A stretch of 64,000 nt of DNA. Source: Bretschneidera sinensis. Its lineage: Eukaryota > Streptophyta > Magnoliopsida > Brassicales > Akaniaceae. Below the pieces are notes generated by a model that did no database searches, had not been told where the DNA came from, and worked only from the letters and a program-made list of their open reading frames with translations. The stretch lies in contig CM043699.1 in assembly GCA_023935145.1 (NCBI GenBank), forward strand, positions 127,908,536 through 127,972,535, read 5' to 3'. How positions within the stretch are numbered: position 1 is the first letter of the stretch; every line of letters starts with the position of its first letter. The position numbers and the translations under genes were made by a program. Positions 46,221-59,363 of the stretch are shown piece by piece.

Positions 46221-47128
46221 ATTAGTTATTTATTAACGGGTCAAACTTAAAATCACATCTGAGATCAAGTTTATATCCCCTTGGATTATATCGTTTTGTC
46301 CCCATATTTGTTTTTCTTCTGTTTTATGAAATAAAAGTTAGTTTTCTAAAAAAAAATATTTTTTTGCTAATTTTATAGGCTTTATAGAGGACTCTTATAT
46401 AATCCAAATAATTATAGATCCAAAATTACTTAGATTGGTGAAAGAATTTTTTTTCAAAAAAAAATTGAAAACTGAAGACTTCTTCTGGTCTAAAGCTTCC
46501 ATAATATTTTCATAAGAAATTCAAATTCCCATAATAGATAGATTTATATAGATACATACGTGGGGATGGAGTTGAACACAGCAAACCAACAGTATGAACC
46601 AAAAATATAAAACAGTAGATGTTGGGTTTTTTATGTTAAAATTTTGCAAATTACAACGTATTTGATTTGAAAGATATCATAAAATTACATGTGTGAATGT
46701 GGAGAGATTATTGCTTAAACCTAGTACATAAAATTTATATCTATCGGAGAGAGTTTCTACCGTCAAATAAAAAGAGAATTTTTCATACCTCTCTCCATCT
46801 GACTGGAGAGTATCTCTGATCCATGGAGATTTCATGGTCAAGGTGTAGGCAAAAAATCTCCATGAATGTTAACTCCTCGTTCTACCCAGCATATAAAAAG
46901 AATAAACTGTTTTTACAATTATCAGTGTGGCAATTCCTGTATACAGTTCAATCAGGTTGTTCACGATTCTTATAAACTCGCCAGAACCTGAGATGTATTG
47001 CAACCAGATCCAACCTCCATTTGAAATTTCCAAGGAAAGAAAATATGCGACTTAACCCTCTTCAACCTCAGCGCAATCAAGGATTCAAGGGACTACAACA
47101 ATCGATCTCAATGTGGAATCTATAAAAT
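46221..47128. other. Intergenic, includes the probable MRS2 3' UTR
   Basis: No gene seen. The part directly below 47,129 should be the 3' UTR of the MRS2 gene. A GGAGATTT..AATCTCC-type inverted block lies near 46,800-46,865. Confidence 0.4.
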
Positions 47129-50100
47129 TCAAGATCCAACCAACCCCTTGAAGCGAGCATAGGACATAATCACGATGAACAAAATAGCACAGAATACTCC
47201 TGACATGATGACCACCTACCAATAACAATGAACGCATCACTAATTGATCTGACATAGGATTTCAGTCTAAAATTGGCAGCTAAATTTGACAACTCAAATA
47301 CATTGCATACCCATTTAAAAATGTATCCATGGTTATCATTCCAAGTATATGGAATATTCATGCCAAATATTGCAGCCACCAAAGAGTAGACGGTTAAACA
47401 AACAGTTGCAGAACTTAGAAAGAGCTCTAACTGCAGCATGTTGGAGAAAATGATTATAAAATCAATTCACCTTTTACCATTAAGCAATCTAGCCCAATAA
47501 AAGAGAAAAAAAAGGACAAAAAAAAATAGAACAGAGGTATTGGTGTAGTATAAAATAAAGGCAATAATTGAAGCACCTGAATAAGCTGATTCCGATGATT
47601 GTCAAGCTGCAAAAACGATGCATAAGACCTCAGATAAAAGAATATTTATACTATAGTCATTAAAAGTGCCTCATGCGCGTCTAGGCCCAAGGCTCACCCA
47701 AGCTCCAGGACCTTCACTTTGCACCTCAACTAATCTCAAGCAAGGCGACCTTAATCAGGCGCACGCCACAGAGCGCATTGGGCCAGACGCAAGGCTCTAA
47801 AAAAGCGCACCTCATACATATATCATTTTATTTGGTCAGTTTTATTTATTATACATTTTCAATAATTATGTGTATGATAAATGAACATATGAGGAGCACA
47901 CAAAAACAAGTCCCAAGTCCAAATGTCAAAAGAAAAAGTAGAAAAGGATTCTAGATATGCCATATTTCTGATGCATATGTCCACTCTCAGTCAAGACTTG
48001 AGACTTCAAGCAACATCTCTCTCTCAAGGCCAAGTCAGTCCCTCTCTCTCTCTGTCCCCAGTTTTTTCCCTTTTCTCCCATCTTCTCTTCTTCTTTCTAC
48101 CTTTTTTCTCTCTTTCTTTTTTCCCCTTTCTACCCTCCATTCTCACTCTTGGTCTCTCTCCTATTTCTTTCTCTCTGTCAGCTATGTCTTCCCAAGAACA
48201 GCTGTTGCTTTTTTTTAAAAATTATTTCTACAATTGTCGGCTGCATTTTTGGTTAAAGTTGGCTAAATTTTTTGAACTCCAAAGGTGGCCGCAATTTTTT
48301 GAAATCTGTTTAATAGTTGCAACTTGTAATCAGCAATGCATTCTATTTCTAAGAGTTTTTTTTGGCCATTTGTCCTCTCACCCAGCTTTTTGTCTGGACT
48401 CTAGAGAGAAACAGTTATATACTAAAGATATTTTTAATATGTATGCATTAAAATAATAGTGATAAGTTATTTAGAAATTAAAAACCCATGATTTCTTAAT
48501 ATAGTTTGTTTCATATGAATTATAAGCCTTCTTCTATACATCTTTTAGTAAATTTGCGCTCGCCTTCTTCAAGCGCGTGTCTATGCCTTGCGTCTAGTCT
48601 CCAGGTACCCTCTGCACCTAAAGTGCACCTTGCGCTTTTAACAACTATGATTTATACACAGTAAAAGAAAAGAAGCAAATAAATTCAAGAGTTCACATTG
48701 GCTACCTGAATGTTAATATAATCCTCTGTATCATCAATATACTCTCGTAGCTGCATGATTCAAATTAAACAATTAAAGAATCTTAAGATGTAGAATATAT
48801 GATAATCTATCCAACCAGTTCATAATAATCCATATCTTTGTACACAACATCATGGATCTCTATTCATGTAAACATAAATTATTGGAAGGAACTGAACCAA
48901 CAGACACCAAAAAAGGTCTCAATCTCGTTTGTCCTTCAGCCCATCCCTAATTCCATATGGGGCCATTTTTCAGCAGTATTTGCTCCTGAACTACAAAAGG
49001 CGTGTAAAGCAGTAGCTTGATTTCAATGTTGCACTAAAATAAGACAACAATTCTTATTTTAAAAGTCAGTGGCACCCATGAACAAACAACATATAAAATA
49101 GCGCAAGAATTTGTTTTGGAGTCCAAGATTCATTATTTAAATTTAGCTGACCCATCACTACTCATTAACTACAAGCATGCATCCTACATAATCCTGGACG
49201 CATGTCACACGTTTATATTGCGTATCCTTGTATAAGTATGCTTCCAGAGTTTGTAAAACAAATACAGAAGATCAACATGATAAATCCATGTATCAACTAG
49301 CACAACCCAAGAAGAGGAAAAAATTACCGTGGTTAGTTTGTTCAATGTGCCATCAATTTGCATAAAGTAAGCCTGCAAAATATATTACTATCTATTTAGA
49401 CTTCCTGATTTGAAAAAACATGATAAATGTGTAAATCAATGTCACAACCTCTAGTAACATTTCAAGCTCTTCAACATCGTTCTCATCTCCACGAACTGTT
49501 GCTATACTTGCTCTACTTGCTCTTGAAATCTTTGAGCCTATTGTAGGAGAAGCAGAAAACCAATTGGCTCCACCAGAAACACTACCAGGTGAAGATGCGC
49601 CAGCTAACTTTCTTGACAAGTAAAGGTCAGCCATATCATCATCATCATCCAGTAATTGTTCAAGTTCATCCCTCACCTACAATGAGTCAAGACCAATGGA
49701 TTACTTCTTGCCTAATGTACAGAAATTCTGAAGCAGCCACTACATGTGTTTGCCTAATCAAGAAAGGTTATCTTAGATAAACTCCATTTATTCAGTTTGA
49801 TGACATATGGTCCACAAATTCTTTTCTTACTGATATGGATTACAAGTGGCACGCAACATAAACGGCATGATGCTGCTTCGGGATATCAAGAAAACGGACT
49901 ATCACTAAATAAATAATTTGGAAAGGAGGAGTTAGAGAAGATTTCTTGGCAAAAGACTTTCTTTGCAATTTGACATTGCTAGCTTTGCAAGCTTTTAAAA
50001 CCTATAGTTGAGCTTTCAAGATTGTTTGCATTAGTACTATTTATTTACTCAATGTAGTGGCACAGAGCCTGGACGATCAAGTTTATCTTAGACGGTGCAT

Positions 50101-53100
50101 GTTTTAAAGAGTACTATTTTTCTGCTAAAATGTACACATCAATTCAGTACCCTAATCTATGCTACGACCCCCATCCTATCAAACAAAAGTATAGGATTAA
50201 TATTTATATCCCTTCTATCAGTTGGTTGGACCCTATAACAAGTACAGAATTCACTTTCCTTTGAATAGGATTAATATGTAGATCATTCTACCAATGAAAA
50301 GTGGCGAAGCTTCTCTTTTCTGGAATAGACAAACCATATCATGCATTTCATTAAATGTGAGAAGATTGGAACCTTTCGCAAACCAAAGAGGAGAATTCTC
50401 ATCTTTCAAATTCATCCATTGCCATGAGGTACAAATCACTCCATCTGATTATAAATACAAATGTGCAATCATTTACATATATCGTGACGTTTGGTTGGGA
50501 TTTAAGCTTGCTTAAATCTCTTCAAGGCAAGCTTAAATCTCTTCAAGACAATTTGCCTTTAAGAGATTTAAGCAAGCTTCTTTATGCTTTCTTAAATCCC
50601 AACAAAACGTCCCCATAAAAAGGATGTACTAGAATAATGTTTTGAACACCCCAAGAAACAGCAGGCATACCTTTTGAACCCGAGCAGTCAACCTCGTCAT
50701 TGCACTCTTCAATTTACGAACCCTATCCAAGTTACGACTGCTAATCTACATATTTGAAGTAATCCAACAAATGTCAGAATAAATAAAGGCAAGAGACAGG
50801 AAGCAAATGAATTAAATATCTTGACACAATTAAACGACTGAGTTAATCTTCATTTGGAGCTTTATTGAGCCTGAAAGGGAAAATGCACAAGTGTAGGATG
50901 GAAATGCAAGCGATAAAATTGGAAATTAGAAGCAAATTACTTACCGCAATGGTCAGTCCAACTGCTAACCTCAATGATTTCAAAACTCAACAGAAAAATA
51001 ATTTAAAACTAAAATCAAGAGAAAAAATTGCCCTTGTAATTATGTAAGAGAATTTCATTGAGCTGAAAAGGCTAAATGCATTTGAAGTAGGATGGATACA
51101 GATTTAACAAATAATCAGAGTAATTTCACATATGCTAAGTTTTTATTAAAAAAAAACTCAATTAAGTTTCTTTTTTGTTAAAAAAAAGAGCAGAAAGATG
51201 ACAAAAAAAGGAGGTCTGGAGAGAAGCCATTGTAGAATCATCTTATTCACTCTTAATTTGTTACGCGTGCTCACCCAAGAGCTCCTTACTTCCATACACA
51301 CTGATCTAGGAACCATCCTACCAGGCTTCTACACAAATTTATAAACATGCAGACACAGTTGCACATGCACCCACATGTACATGCACATATAAGTGCATAA
51401 GGTAAACATGCAGTGCTTTAAGCACAATGTTGCCATAATTTTTATTATGAAATATAAAATAGCAGATAGGCCACAAAATAACTTCCACGTCTCTTTTCTG
51501 AGAAGTATGAAAGAAGAGAAAACTAAAAATTCAGATAAATAATAGGTCTCCAAGCATCCAAGTTCAAATCAAAACACCAGCACGTACAATATTATCATGT
51601 TCTTACAACAAGCTCAGGTGTTGACAAAAATATGTCCTTGATAGGAGGTTTTCACAATCCCTACAAATGTTCAAATCCCCAATCAATATTTTTTTTTTAA
51701 ATATCACTTTATGAGCCCTACATCAAAAAGTTACCAGACTACTAACCAACATATGGATGGTTACAGACACCATTTTTTCTACTTTTTAAGCGCAATGGGG
51801 GTTTGCAAGTGGGAAAAAATGCCAGCAGCTTGACAAAGAAAGTTGGTAAGAAGGACAGAAAAAAGTTCCTACCTGGGAGGTAAGCTCATCTAAAGCAGGA
51901 TAAGCAGCAGTCTCTAGTTCCGTTGTCCGTGCAGCTAGAAAACTACAAATGGCTTCCAAAGCTACCTCCAGGGCTCGGAATTCGAACGGAGACTCTACAT
52001 TCCATATTATAAATAAACAAAATTTCAAAAGATAAACAGCTAATATTTTCTTAATTATAATCCATTACATAAAGATTTCCAAAAAGAAAAAAAGATCCCA
52101 CTTTTGAGTAATCAAATTAAACATGGTTTAAATCTTAAAATATTGAATTAATATGGCATACCATCTTCTTCACCCGCTTCAACATCAATTTGCCCACCCT
52201 GGCACTCTTTCCCATCTCCTTGACTTTGGTGAATACCATTAACAGCAGGCAGTTGTCTTCGAAGTTCCTCAACAACAGGGATAACATTTTCATCCAATGG
52301 ATCTCGAAGCAATACCTATAGCAAAAAAAAATATCATATTAGTTGAAACTACTTATAAGTTCCTTTCAACAACAGAAGGGGGAAATGGGATTTAGATATG
52401 GATAAGCTGGCCAAACATCATAGGCAGTCAGCTTAGAGCTTGACTCAATAGCAGGCTCATTCCATGAAGACCCAAACCTATTGACGCCGGGCAGAATAGC
52501 GATTATTCTGCAGGCTAGTCGAACAGATCGTTCACAGGGAGTAACACAAGAAAAACCCTAAAACAATACAGAAAAATTACTCTGATGCTTTATTTTAATT
52601 TATTCCAAAAATACAATTATAATATTACGAAACCCTAAGACCTTATTTATAAGGTCGAAACAAAATAGGAAAATAAAATTAAGGCTTAAATTAAAATAAC
52701 TAAAATAAAAAGTTTCCTAAAAACTAAAAACTGCCAATTTGAAGGTCTAAATTTCGTTTTTTGGCTTAAAAACGATAAAGCTTAGTATAAAATATTAAGT
52801 TTTTCTCGAAATCTCGTTTCCAATCAGACTATGGTCTTCAGGGCCCAATCCGAGCCCGTGACCCGCTAAACGATGTAAACCGGTTTAGGTAGCCCACTTG
52901 CCATCTGACAACTCAGCATCATCTGACTCGGATCCTCTTGCATCACCTATACTCTGAAAATGCGCTTAATTTACTGAACCATTCAAACACACTTAATATA
53001 TATACAAGTGATAAGAGCACTAAAGGTTCATTCCATTAAATTCTCATGAAAGCTATTTTAAAGAAGGTAATGAAAAGTGAGTTGTCTTAAAATTCTTCGT

Positions 53101-54365
53101 AATATATCAAAAGATGCCCTGGACCAATATGCCAAAGCTCAAGTCAGCTTCACTAGTTAAGAGTTACCCATAACTGAATCAACCTTTGAACATAATTAAA
53201 GTTCTTTCCCAACTGATAATATAGTTCAACATCATGACATATTCATAATCTAATATACCAATTTCCTCACTTTTCCTTTAACCTGAAAATTCTTCCAATA
53301 CACAAATTAATAAACAACTACAGAACGCAATAACCTCACTAATGCGAAAACACTGCAATCACACCAAAAGCAGCATTTGAAATTTACAGTAAACAACTCA
53401 GTTTCAAGAAGACAGCGCAAAAGTCAATGAAGACCAATTCAATCTTAAAATTTATGCTGCTCCCATCACGATGAAGTCAAAAACTCAACTGACCTAAGCC
53501 AAATAATCAAATCAAACTCCTCTGAACAGCTTCACTTTTCGAGGTTCCTAATAATTTTATTTAAAAACGCAAAATTCAATACAAAATCACTTATTTGAAT
53601 AGCTTCGCCTCGTACTTAGAATCCAACTCAGCCCAACCTAATTTTCTTCGCCGAAACAATCTTAAATAACAACCTCTTAAAAGGAGAAGTTACTAAGCGC
53701 CTATCTCAACGTCGACTTGAGAGAGAAAAAGATATTTTCTTTTCATCCAAACGGGGAGATGAATCTCGTACATTGTACCTTTCTTGAACCCGCAAGATAA
53801 AAAATTTCCCCCTAAAAGAAATTCCAACGGGTAATCACCCATCCAATCCCAACTTTCGCTCATCAACCAAACAAACCCCAATTGAATTCACAAATTAGCA
53901 CTCTAGCAGCACCAAAGCAATGAGGATAAATTTTATCATACAAAGAAGAAAACAGAAAAAATAAATAAATAATTGACTAACCTCTTCAGCAGTAATAATC
54001 GCCTTGATATGCTGCACACAAACACAAACGTGTTAAAAAGAACCAGCCAAATCCAAAAAGAGATTGCGAGTGGGGGGGGGGGGGGGGGGGGGGGGGGGGT
54101 GAAGAAATCCCATTACCTCCAAGTTCAATACAATGGCCCTCTCACGACCAAGTATAGTGGAAGGGTAAGACAAAAGAGGGTCGAGAATGCGGAGATCGCG
54201 GGCGTGGATCTGGACGCGGTGCATGATGGCGTACTTGTCGATATCGAGGATAGTGCCTTGTCCCGTGCAGTCCAAGAGGATCCAACTCCGAGACGACTGC
54301 GTCTTCTTCTTCACCGCTACCACCGCCTGCGGGTCTGCCGGCACCACATGCCCGTCTGGCGCCAT
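47129..54365 (-). CDS. MRS2: MRS2/MGT magnesium transporter, eleven exons
   Basis: CorA/MRS2-type Mg2+ channel subunit, 394 residues, close to the Arabidopsis MRS2-2 type as I recall it. Exons: 54,365-54,117; 54,011-53,982; 52,315-52,162; 51,994-51,873; 50,745-50,671; 49,676-49,449; 49,372-49,328; 48,750-48,706; 47,606-47,577; 47,430-47,311; 47,215-47,129. All join in frame with GT-AG ends. Landmarks: RSWILLD and [20 protein letters not shown] in exon 1, [20 protein letters not shown] in exon 4, a long coiled-coil helix with [19 protein letters not shown] in exon 6, the first membrane span ending in the family-diagnostic GMN motif in exon 10, and the second span with [12 protein letters not shown] at the C-terminus. 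No damage is seen in coding parts. Introns have collected insertions (2, 5 and 8). The gene is expected to act in an organelle, vacuolar or plasma membrane; which one cannot be told here. Confidence 0.94.
47652..48649. mobile_element. hAT-type element (998 bp) in MRS2 intron 8
   Basis: The ends TATAGTCATTAAAAGTGC (left) and CATAGTTGTTAAAAGCGC (right, reverse complement) are inverted repeats. Flanking 8-bp duplications ATTTATAC lie at 47,644-47,651 and 48,650-48,657. Subterminal regions are rich in GCGC/AAGGCGC words, as in Ac/Ds-like elements. The body holds a CT-rich tract (48,040-48,180) and no transposase. Confidence 0.82.
50486..50611. mobile_element. Foldback miniature element in MRS2 intron 5
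   Basis: The left end GACGTTTGGTTGGGATTTAAG and the reverse complement of the right end, GACGTTTTGTTGGGATTTAAG, differ at one position, and the inner part also pairs (AAGCAAGCTT words), so almost all 126 bp can fold into one hairpin. No clear target duplication found. Superfamily not settled; a Tourist/PIF-like MITE is possible. Confidence 0.7.
52440..52980 (-). repeat. Possible solo-LTR-like insertion in MRS2 intron 2
   Basis: On the minus strand it has a promoter-like plan: TTATAAATAAGG near 52,645-52,656, followed by TTAGGGTTT and TTTTCTTGTGTTACTCCC. The G+C-richer ends contrast with the surrounding intron. I could not fix its ends or a target duplication. Confidence 0.3.
54072..54099 (+). 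repeat. Run of 28 G in MRS2 intron 1
   Basis: Uninterrupted G run on the plus strand (C run in the transcript), starting 18 nt inside the 5' splice site of a 105-nt intron. No other G run of this kind is in the window. Confidence 0.95.
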
Positions 54366-57300
54366 CTATAACCATCCCAATTTTAACAATCACATCCCCA
54401 AAAAAATACGAAACAAATAATAATTATACTTTTTATGCGTAAAAACTGCGTCGCATAATGGCTTTTGGGATTAAGGCAAAAGAGAAGCCGCGAATGGGTC
54501 TTAATTAAGGGATTAAATCGAGAGTGTTTCCTTTTATTTCTTTAAAGGAATGGGAAAGTTTTGCTCTTTTCTTTTCTCCTTTTGGCTAGAGGGAAAGTAT
54601 GTCCTTGATCGTTTGGAGAAAAGGTTGGTTTTAATTCTTTTTGAATTTGTGTGTTTTATTTCTTTTAAATTTTCTAAAGGAAACCTGTATGGTTTTACTA
54701 GTAATGTTAATTTTTAAATTGTATATTTATATTAATATTATCAATAAAATTTTTTTATAATGAGTAACGAAACTCCAACCAATTTAAATTATTGGTTTAA
54801 ACCCGAAACAATTAAAAAATTTTGTTTGATGTCGATTGTAATGGTGGAAAATTCTTGGGTGGCTTGGATGCGACACCTCATATTCACAGCCGACCACTCA
54901 AGTGATGACATTTCAGCATTTGTTTATTGTGCAATGGCAAATGAGTTGATTATCCCGGATTAACAGTAATGCGTTCAAAAGTTGAGATTTTTACAATAAA
55001 TATATTGTTATCCGTGATACATTCATGATCGCAACGATAGGATAATTTCTCACAAAATCGTCATATATTATATTATTTTAAAAAGGTTTGTTAATTTATT
55101 CATGTTTAAATAGATTAATATTGTGCCTCAATCTTTGTAGATTAAAATACTTTTGAATGCAAACAAAAAAGTAAGTTTAATTTAATAAAAAATCGAAAAG
55201 AGACAAAAAAAAATCAAATCTAATTTGCCTTTGAATCTGTGTGGTGTAAATTTGAATTATTGAAGATATTTTGGTCACATAAATTATAGTACATTACTAA
55301 TTTACTCTTATAATTGGGTAAATCAAACTTCAATTTTTTTGTGTTGACTAAAGTCATCCCGCATATTAATAGTGTTGATATTATAAATTTGTGACAGGCA
55401 ATCTTATGAGTACCGGATGGATTGTGTTTCGGTCCAAAGATTCTATTATGCTTAAGTCAATAATGTGAGTTAGAGAAAGCTCAAGAATTGTGAGTTGTAA
55501 GTTGTGTTTTGATACGAATCCCTTTATGTAATCTTTTGGATTAAAGTTTAATTAGGAAAGTAATTAATGTTTGAGTGTTATAGAAGGATTAAGTTTTATC
55601 AGAGATGAGTGTCCTCGTAGAATTAAAGTTTTCATAAAGTAAAATATTATAATAAAATTAAAGTTTTCATAAATTAAAATGTCAATATGAGATTATTGTT
55701 TTTTTTTTTTTTTTTGCTATGTGTAAGCATTTTACTATTTGATCATTTTAACACATTCTCACCTTCTAAAAGCGTCACATGTCATCTATTGAGAAAAATT
55801 ATCCTACATCAAATAAAAGCATAAAAGCATGACTCTCAATAATTTTTAACGTTAAATGCTAGAGATTTTTTGGTAAGTCGAAAATCCAATGATAACACTA
55901 ACCGAAATTCATTCATCATTTTAGAACAAATTGAAACACAAGCTGGGGGGATTCGTACAAACCCCAGTCAAAATCAAAATACTGGCTTGACACTTCACAG
56001 ATCTTTTATCCATGATTAAAGAAGGAAAAAATAACTCATAAGATTAAAAAATTAAGAGATTAGTTTGAGTGTCCTATTTCTATTAATATGTGGTGTTAAT
56101 TTAATTTATATAAAAAAATTGAAGTTCATCTAATTAATGGAGTAAAATTCTTAAACAGTGAAAGTTGTTGCGGATGTATTAATTACTTCTTAATCTATGC
56201 CATTAGAACACATCATAAAATCCCATATATATATATATATATATATATATTTTCGATTACATTTTGATTGTCATAATTTTTTAAAATAAATGTCTCAAAT
56301 TATTTATCAATTTTTTAAAAAGTGGAATATAAACAACAAATATTTCCTAAAAATACTCTTAGCATCTTAAAAATTGATTGATGACAGCCACTATTTTTAT
56401 TCTCCACCACAAAATTAAAAGGTATCGTGTGGGAAAGTAAAACTTTTCTTTAAAATTTATATTATTTGAATGGTGACAATCAAAGACGGGACAAAGACGG
56501 TATATATTTTTGTGTACATTCATTGGAAAGAGAATACTACAACCTAGATCTCCAATAAGAAGAATTGCTACTAAATCAAAAGGCCTTAATCTGACGCAAT
56601 ACATTGCAAGGTATAAATAAATTTCGTACAGCTTAAGGTAAAGATAATTATTCCATCTAATTATTCTATCGTTGATGAGTTTTTAATTTAGTGCTTAAGG
56701 TTGAGGCTTTTAAATTATAAAATCTCATATTCGATTGCATTATAAGCTTTTAATATCGGATATCATAAACTTATATTGTAATCAAATCAATCATTGTATT
56801 ACGTATATATAACATCAATATATATATAAAACAATATATATATATATATATATGCTATGCCGTTTTTAACCATCGTAACATATATTACATGCAAATTTGA
56901 ATAATCGTTGCTATAATACATATTAAAATGATGGAAATGGTAAGTCACAACTCATAAATAAACATTTATTTGATCTATTTCAATGAATCAAAATGATATC
57001 GATAGTGGATATGTGACTTGGTAAGTATTTTATCTAGTTATCCCTTGCAACATATTTCGTAGTTTCTTTTTTTTTACTTTCCTCCATTACTTGTATTTCT
57101 TCAATCCCTTGATGGCAACTTAGATATGTACACATCAAACATTTGGATATCTGAAAGAATCAAAGTAATGAAGGGGGAATCAAACTCTTTTGTGTGTGTA
57201 TGTATCATTTCTATCACAATTTGAATTTTTTTTATAAATTTTTAAAATGTTTTGAATAATTTAAAAAGAAAAAGTTAACAAAAATATTTTAATATATATA

Positions 57301-58965
57301 AAAAAAAATTTAGGATATACCAAAATTAAAAGATGAACAGAAACATGAGAGACAAAAAATACATGGAAACAAACAATAGAGTTGGTGGGAATGGATCATG
57401 TGGAATTCCTTGTCCGATTCATCTAAAATCACTAATACCGCCATGATTAGTAGTTAGCAATGAGTATTTTTATTTATAGTAAAGGCCATGAACCGTTGCT
57501 TTCATTGGTTATTTCCATTGAATGGGAGATCCGATTGATTTTTTTTTTTTATTTTTTTTTTTGTGAAATGTGAAATGTGAATATTCAACAAAAATGGACA
57601 GCCATGCATCCATCCTTTCCCTCATGATATTTTACATTTTTTTAGAGTGACATCAGCATACTTATCCAACAAAATGGACAGCCATGCATCCCCAACCAGT
57701 ATACCCTTACAACAGCGACGTTGGGTGTGTTTTATTATTTTTTATATATGATACTATATATAGCAATAACTTATTATGCTTAGCTTTCCATTGATTTAAA
57801 AAAACCATGGTTCTTTTTTATTTATTAATACTAGTAATAAACTAATGAACAAAAAAGAAGTAGGTCATTTTCCATTACTTCAACAAGAAGCACTCCTAGT
57901 CATTAAAAAAAAAAGCATCACATATTTCATTTCTGGAAGTTTAGGTATTTGGTTAGGCAATCCAACCAATTATATATCAACAGCCAAACAAATGTCAAGG
58001 GCACTTGAAACTTGGACCTTGGACACCAATTAATCATATAACTTTCAAAATCAATCAATTCACTTTATCCATTGAAAATTATGATTAAGCATTTAAACAA
58101 AAAATCCTACCATGTAGAAGAACAAATATGCAAGTTCTTGACTCTATCCATTTTAAAGTGAGATTAATTTTCGATGTGTTGACTAAAATTTTCATATGAA
58201 TGAAGTGATTTAGTTTATTTTGAAAGTTCGTGTATTAAATTGAAGCAATCAAAAGTATAAAGAGTAAAATAATCTCACTTTAAAAATATTGGGAGTAAAT
58301 TCATAATTTTGCCAATAAAAACCACTTGCAAAAGTCAGAAAATAGAATATTCCCCTTCTCACATGATTCTCCATCTTGAACTAAGCGCCTTTGGAAGAAC
58401 ACAAGGAAACACATTGTTTAGGCTCTAAATGAAGCATCTGGCGAAATTCTGATAGCATCTCAAATCAATTATTTTGAAACTGATAAGACAAAGCTTCCCT
58501 AGTAGACAGAAAAGTACTAACCTGGATACGAGCAGTGCAAAGCAACATGTTCGAAGGGTAAATCTTTCATCGTCTCTTCAAAATCTCACTTTTGTAAGGG
58601 AAGAGTGTTGTAAAATTAGTAGAGACAGAAATCTGGCATTACAAGGTGACATTGCTCCTTTTGGAGGCCAGACAGACTCTGTTAATTTACTAGCAGCGAG
58701 ATGCTGCAACACATGACCACAATATTGAACTAGACACCATGAAAATTAATACTCTCTGTGAACACCAATGTCATGAACCTCAAAAGATTGCAAAGTCTGT
58801 ATCATCTGCGAAGTAAATAGAATTAGGCTTCAATCCTGGGAGGTCCTGAGCCGATAGAGAAAATGAGTGATGGAAACCCACAAGAAAATGACTGATCCCC
58901 AAGGCTGTTCACGTTTTCCCTGGTTTTCTTCTTGAAAGTCCAGCTTAAAAACATGAACACAACTG
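54366..58965. other. MRS2 promoter side and A+T-rich intergenic DNA
   Basis: The first ~200 bp are the likely MRS2 5' UTR and promoter. Beyond, only A+T-rich sequence with two TA microsatellites (56,225-56,251 and 56,834-56,853) and T-runs. A 67-codon open frame at 54,760 resembles nothing I know. Confidence 0.4.
56225..56251. repeat. TA microsatellite
   Basis: About 13 AT units; a second, shorter run lies at 56,834-56,853. Confidence 0.85.
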
Positions 58966-59135
58966 TTACGTAAGGAAGATCTTGATACCGTCAGGATTGA
59001 CAATTATCCCATCTTGAAAGAAACACTGGTACTTGACGACCATTCGAATGTCTCCAGATGACTCTTTCGAGTAACACAGGCTCTCTGCAACACGTTCAAT
59101 GTGAATAATCATCCAGGGACCTGCTGTGTCCCCAT
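58966..59135 (-). CDS. Unidentified terminal exon of an unknown protein
   Basis: 170 nt on the minus strand after a good acceptor (TTGCATTTTGCAG, ending at 59,136), open to a TAA at 58,966. It encodes 55 residues with DTAGPWMIIHIERVAESL and YQCFFQDGIIVNPDGIKIFL. The composition looks like a real folded protein, and the phase needs one base from a preceding exon. I do not recognise the family. Upstream on the same strand I find no matching coding exon, only donor-like CCAG/GTAAGC copies near 59,317 and 59,344. It may be a gene fragment. Confidence 0.4.
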
Positions 59136-59309
59136 CTGCAAAATGCAAGATAGCCTAATCAACCAGGCACTATATATCATGACTATGCAGCTGCTGCTAT
59201 CAGGTGTGGAAGAAAGGGCCAACATACTGACGGTAAACCTGCTCATACAGTCAGGAGTTTTGGTCTAGTTCTCTCCAGTGACAAGTTACAAGCTGTTAGC
59301 AGAATTGCT

Positions 59310-59363
59310 TGCTTACCTGGTCACGAAAACACAGACTGCTTACCTGGTCACGAAAACACAGAG
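59310..59363. repeat. 27-bp tandem duplication containing a splice-donor-like word
   Basis: Positions 59,310-59,336 and 59,337-59,363 are identical except for the last base. On the minus strand each contains GTGACCAGGTAAGCA, a strong donor consensus. Confidence 0.85.

Noticed and set aside
46800..46865. Inverted GGAGATTT/AATCTCC block as a possible riboswitch or terminator
   Set aside because: Too short and in plant intergenic DNA; no known riboswitch core such as the TPP type is present.
47923..48456. 177-codon open frame rich in Ser, Leu and Phe
   Set aside because: It lies inside the hAT element of an MRS2 intron and arises from a CT-rich tract; no domain is visible.
54033..54116. Extension of MRS2 exon 1 into a polyproline stretch
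   Set aside because: It comes from the C run in intron 1; a GT donor and the homologous exon 2 show it is spliced out.
54760..54963. 67-codon plus-strand frame
   Set aside because: Isolated, unsupported by splice context or similarity; typical chance frame.
59310..59363. Possible start of a longer repeat array
   Set aside because: Only two units exist, so it is a simple tandem duplication.
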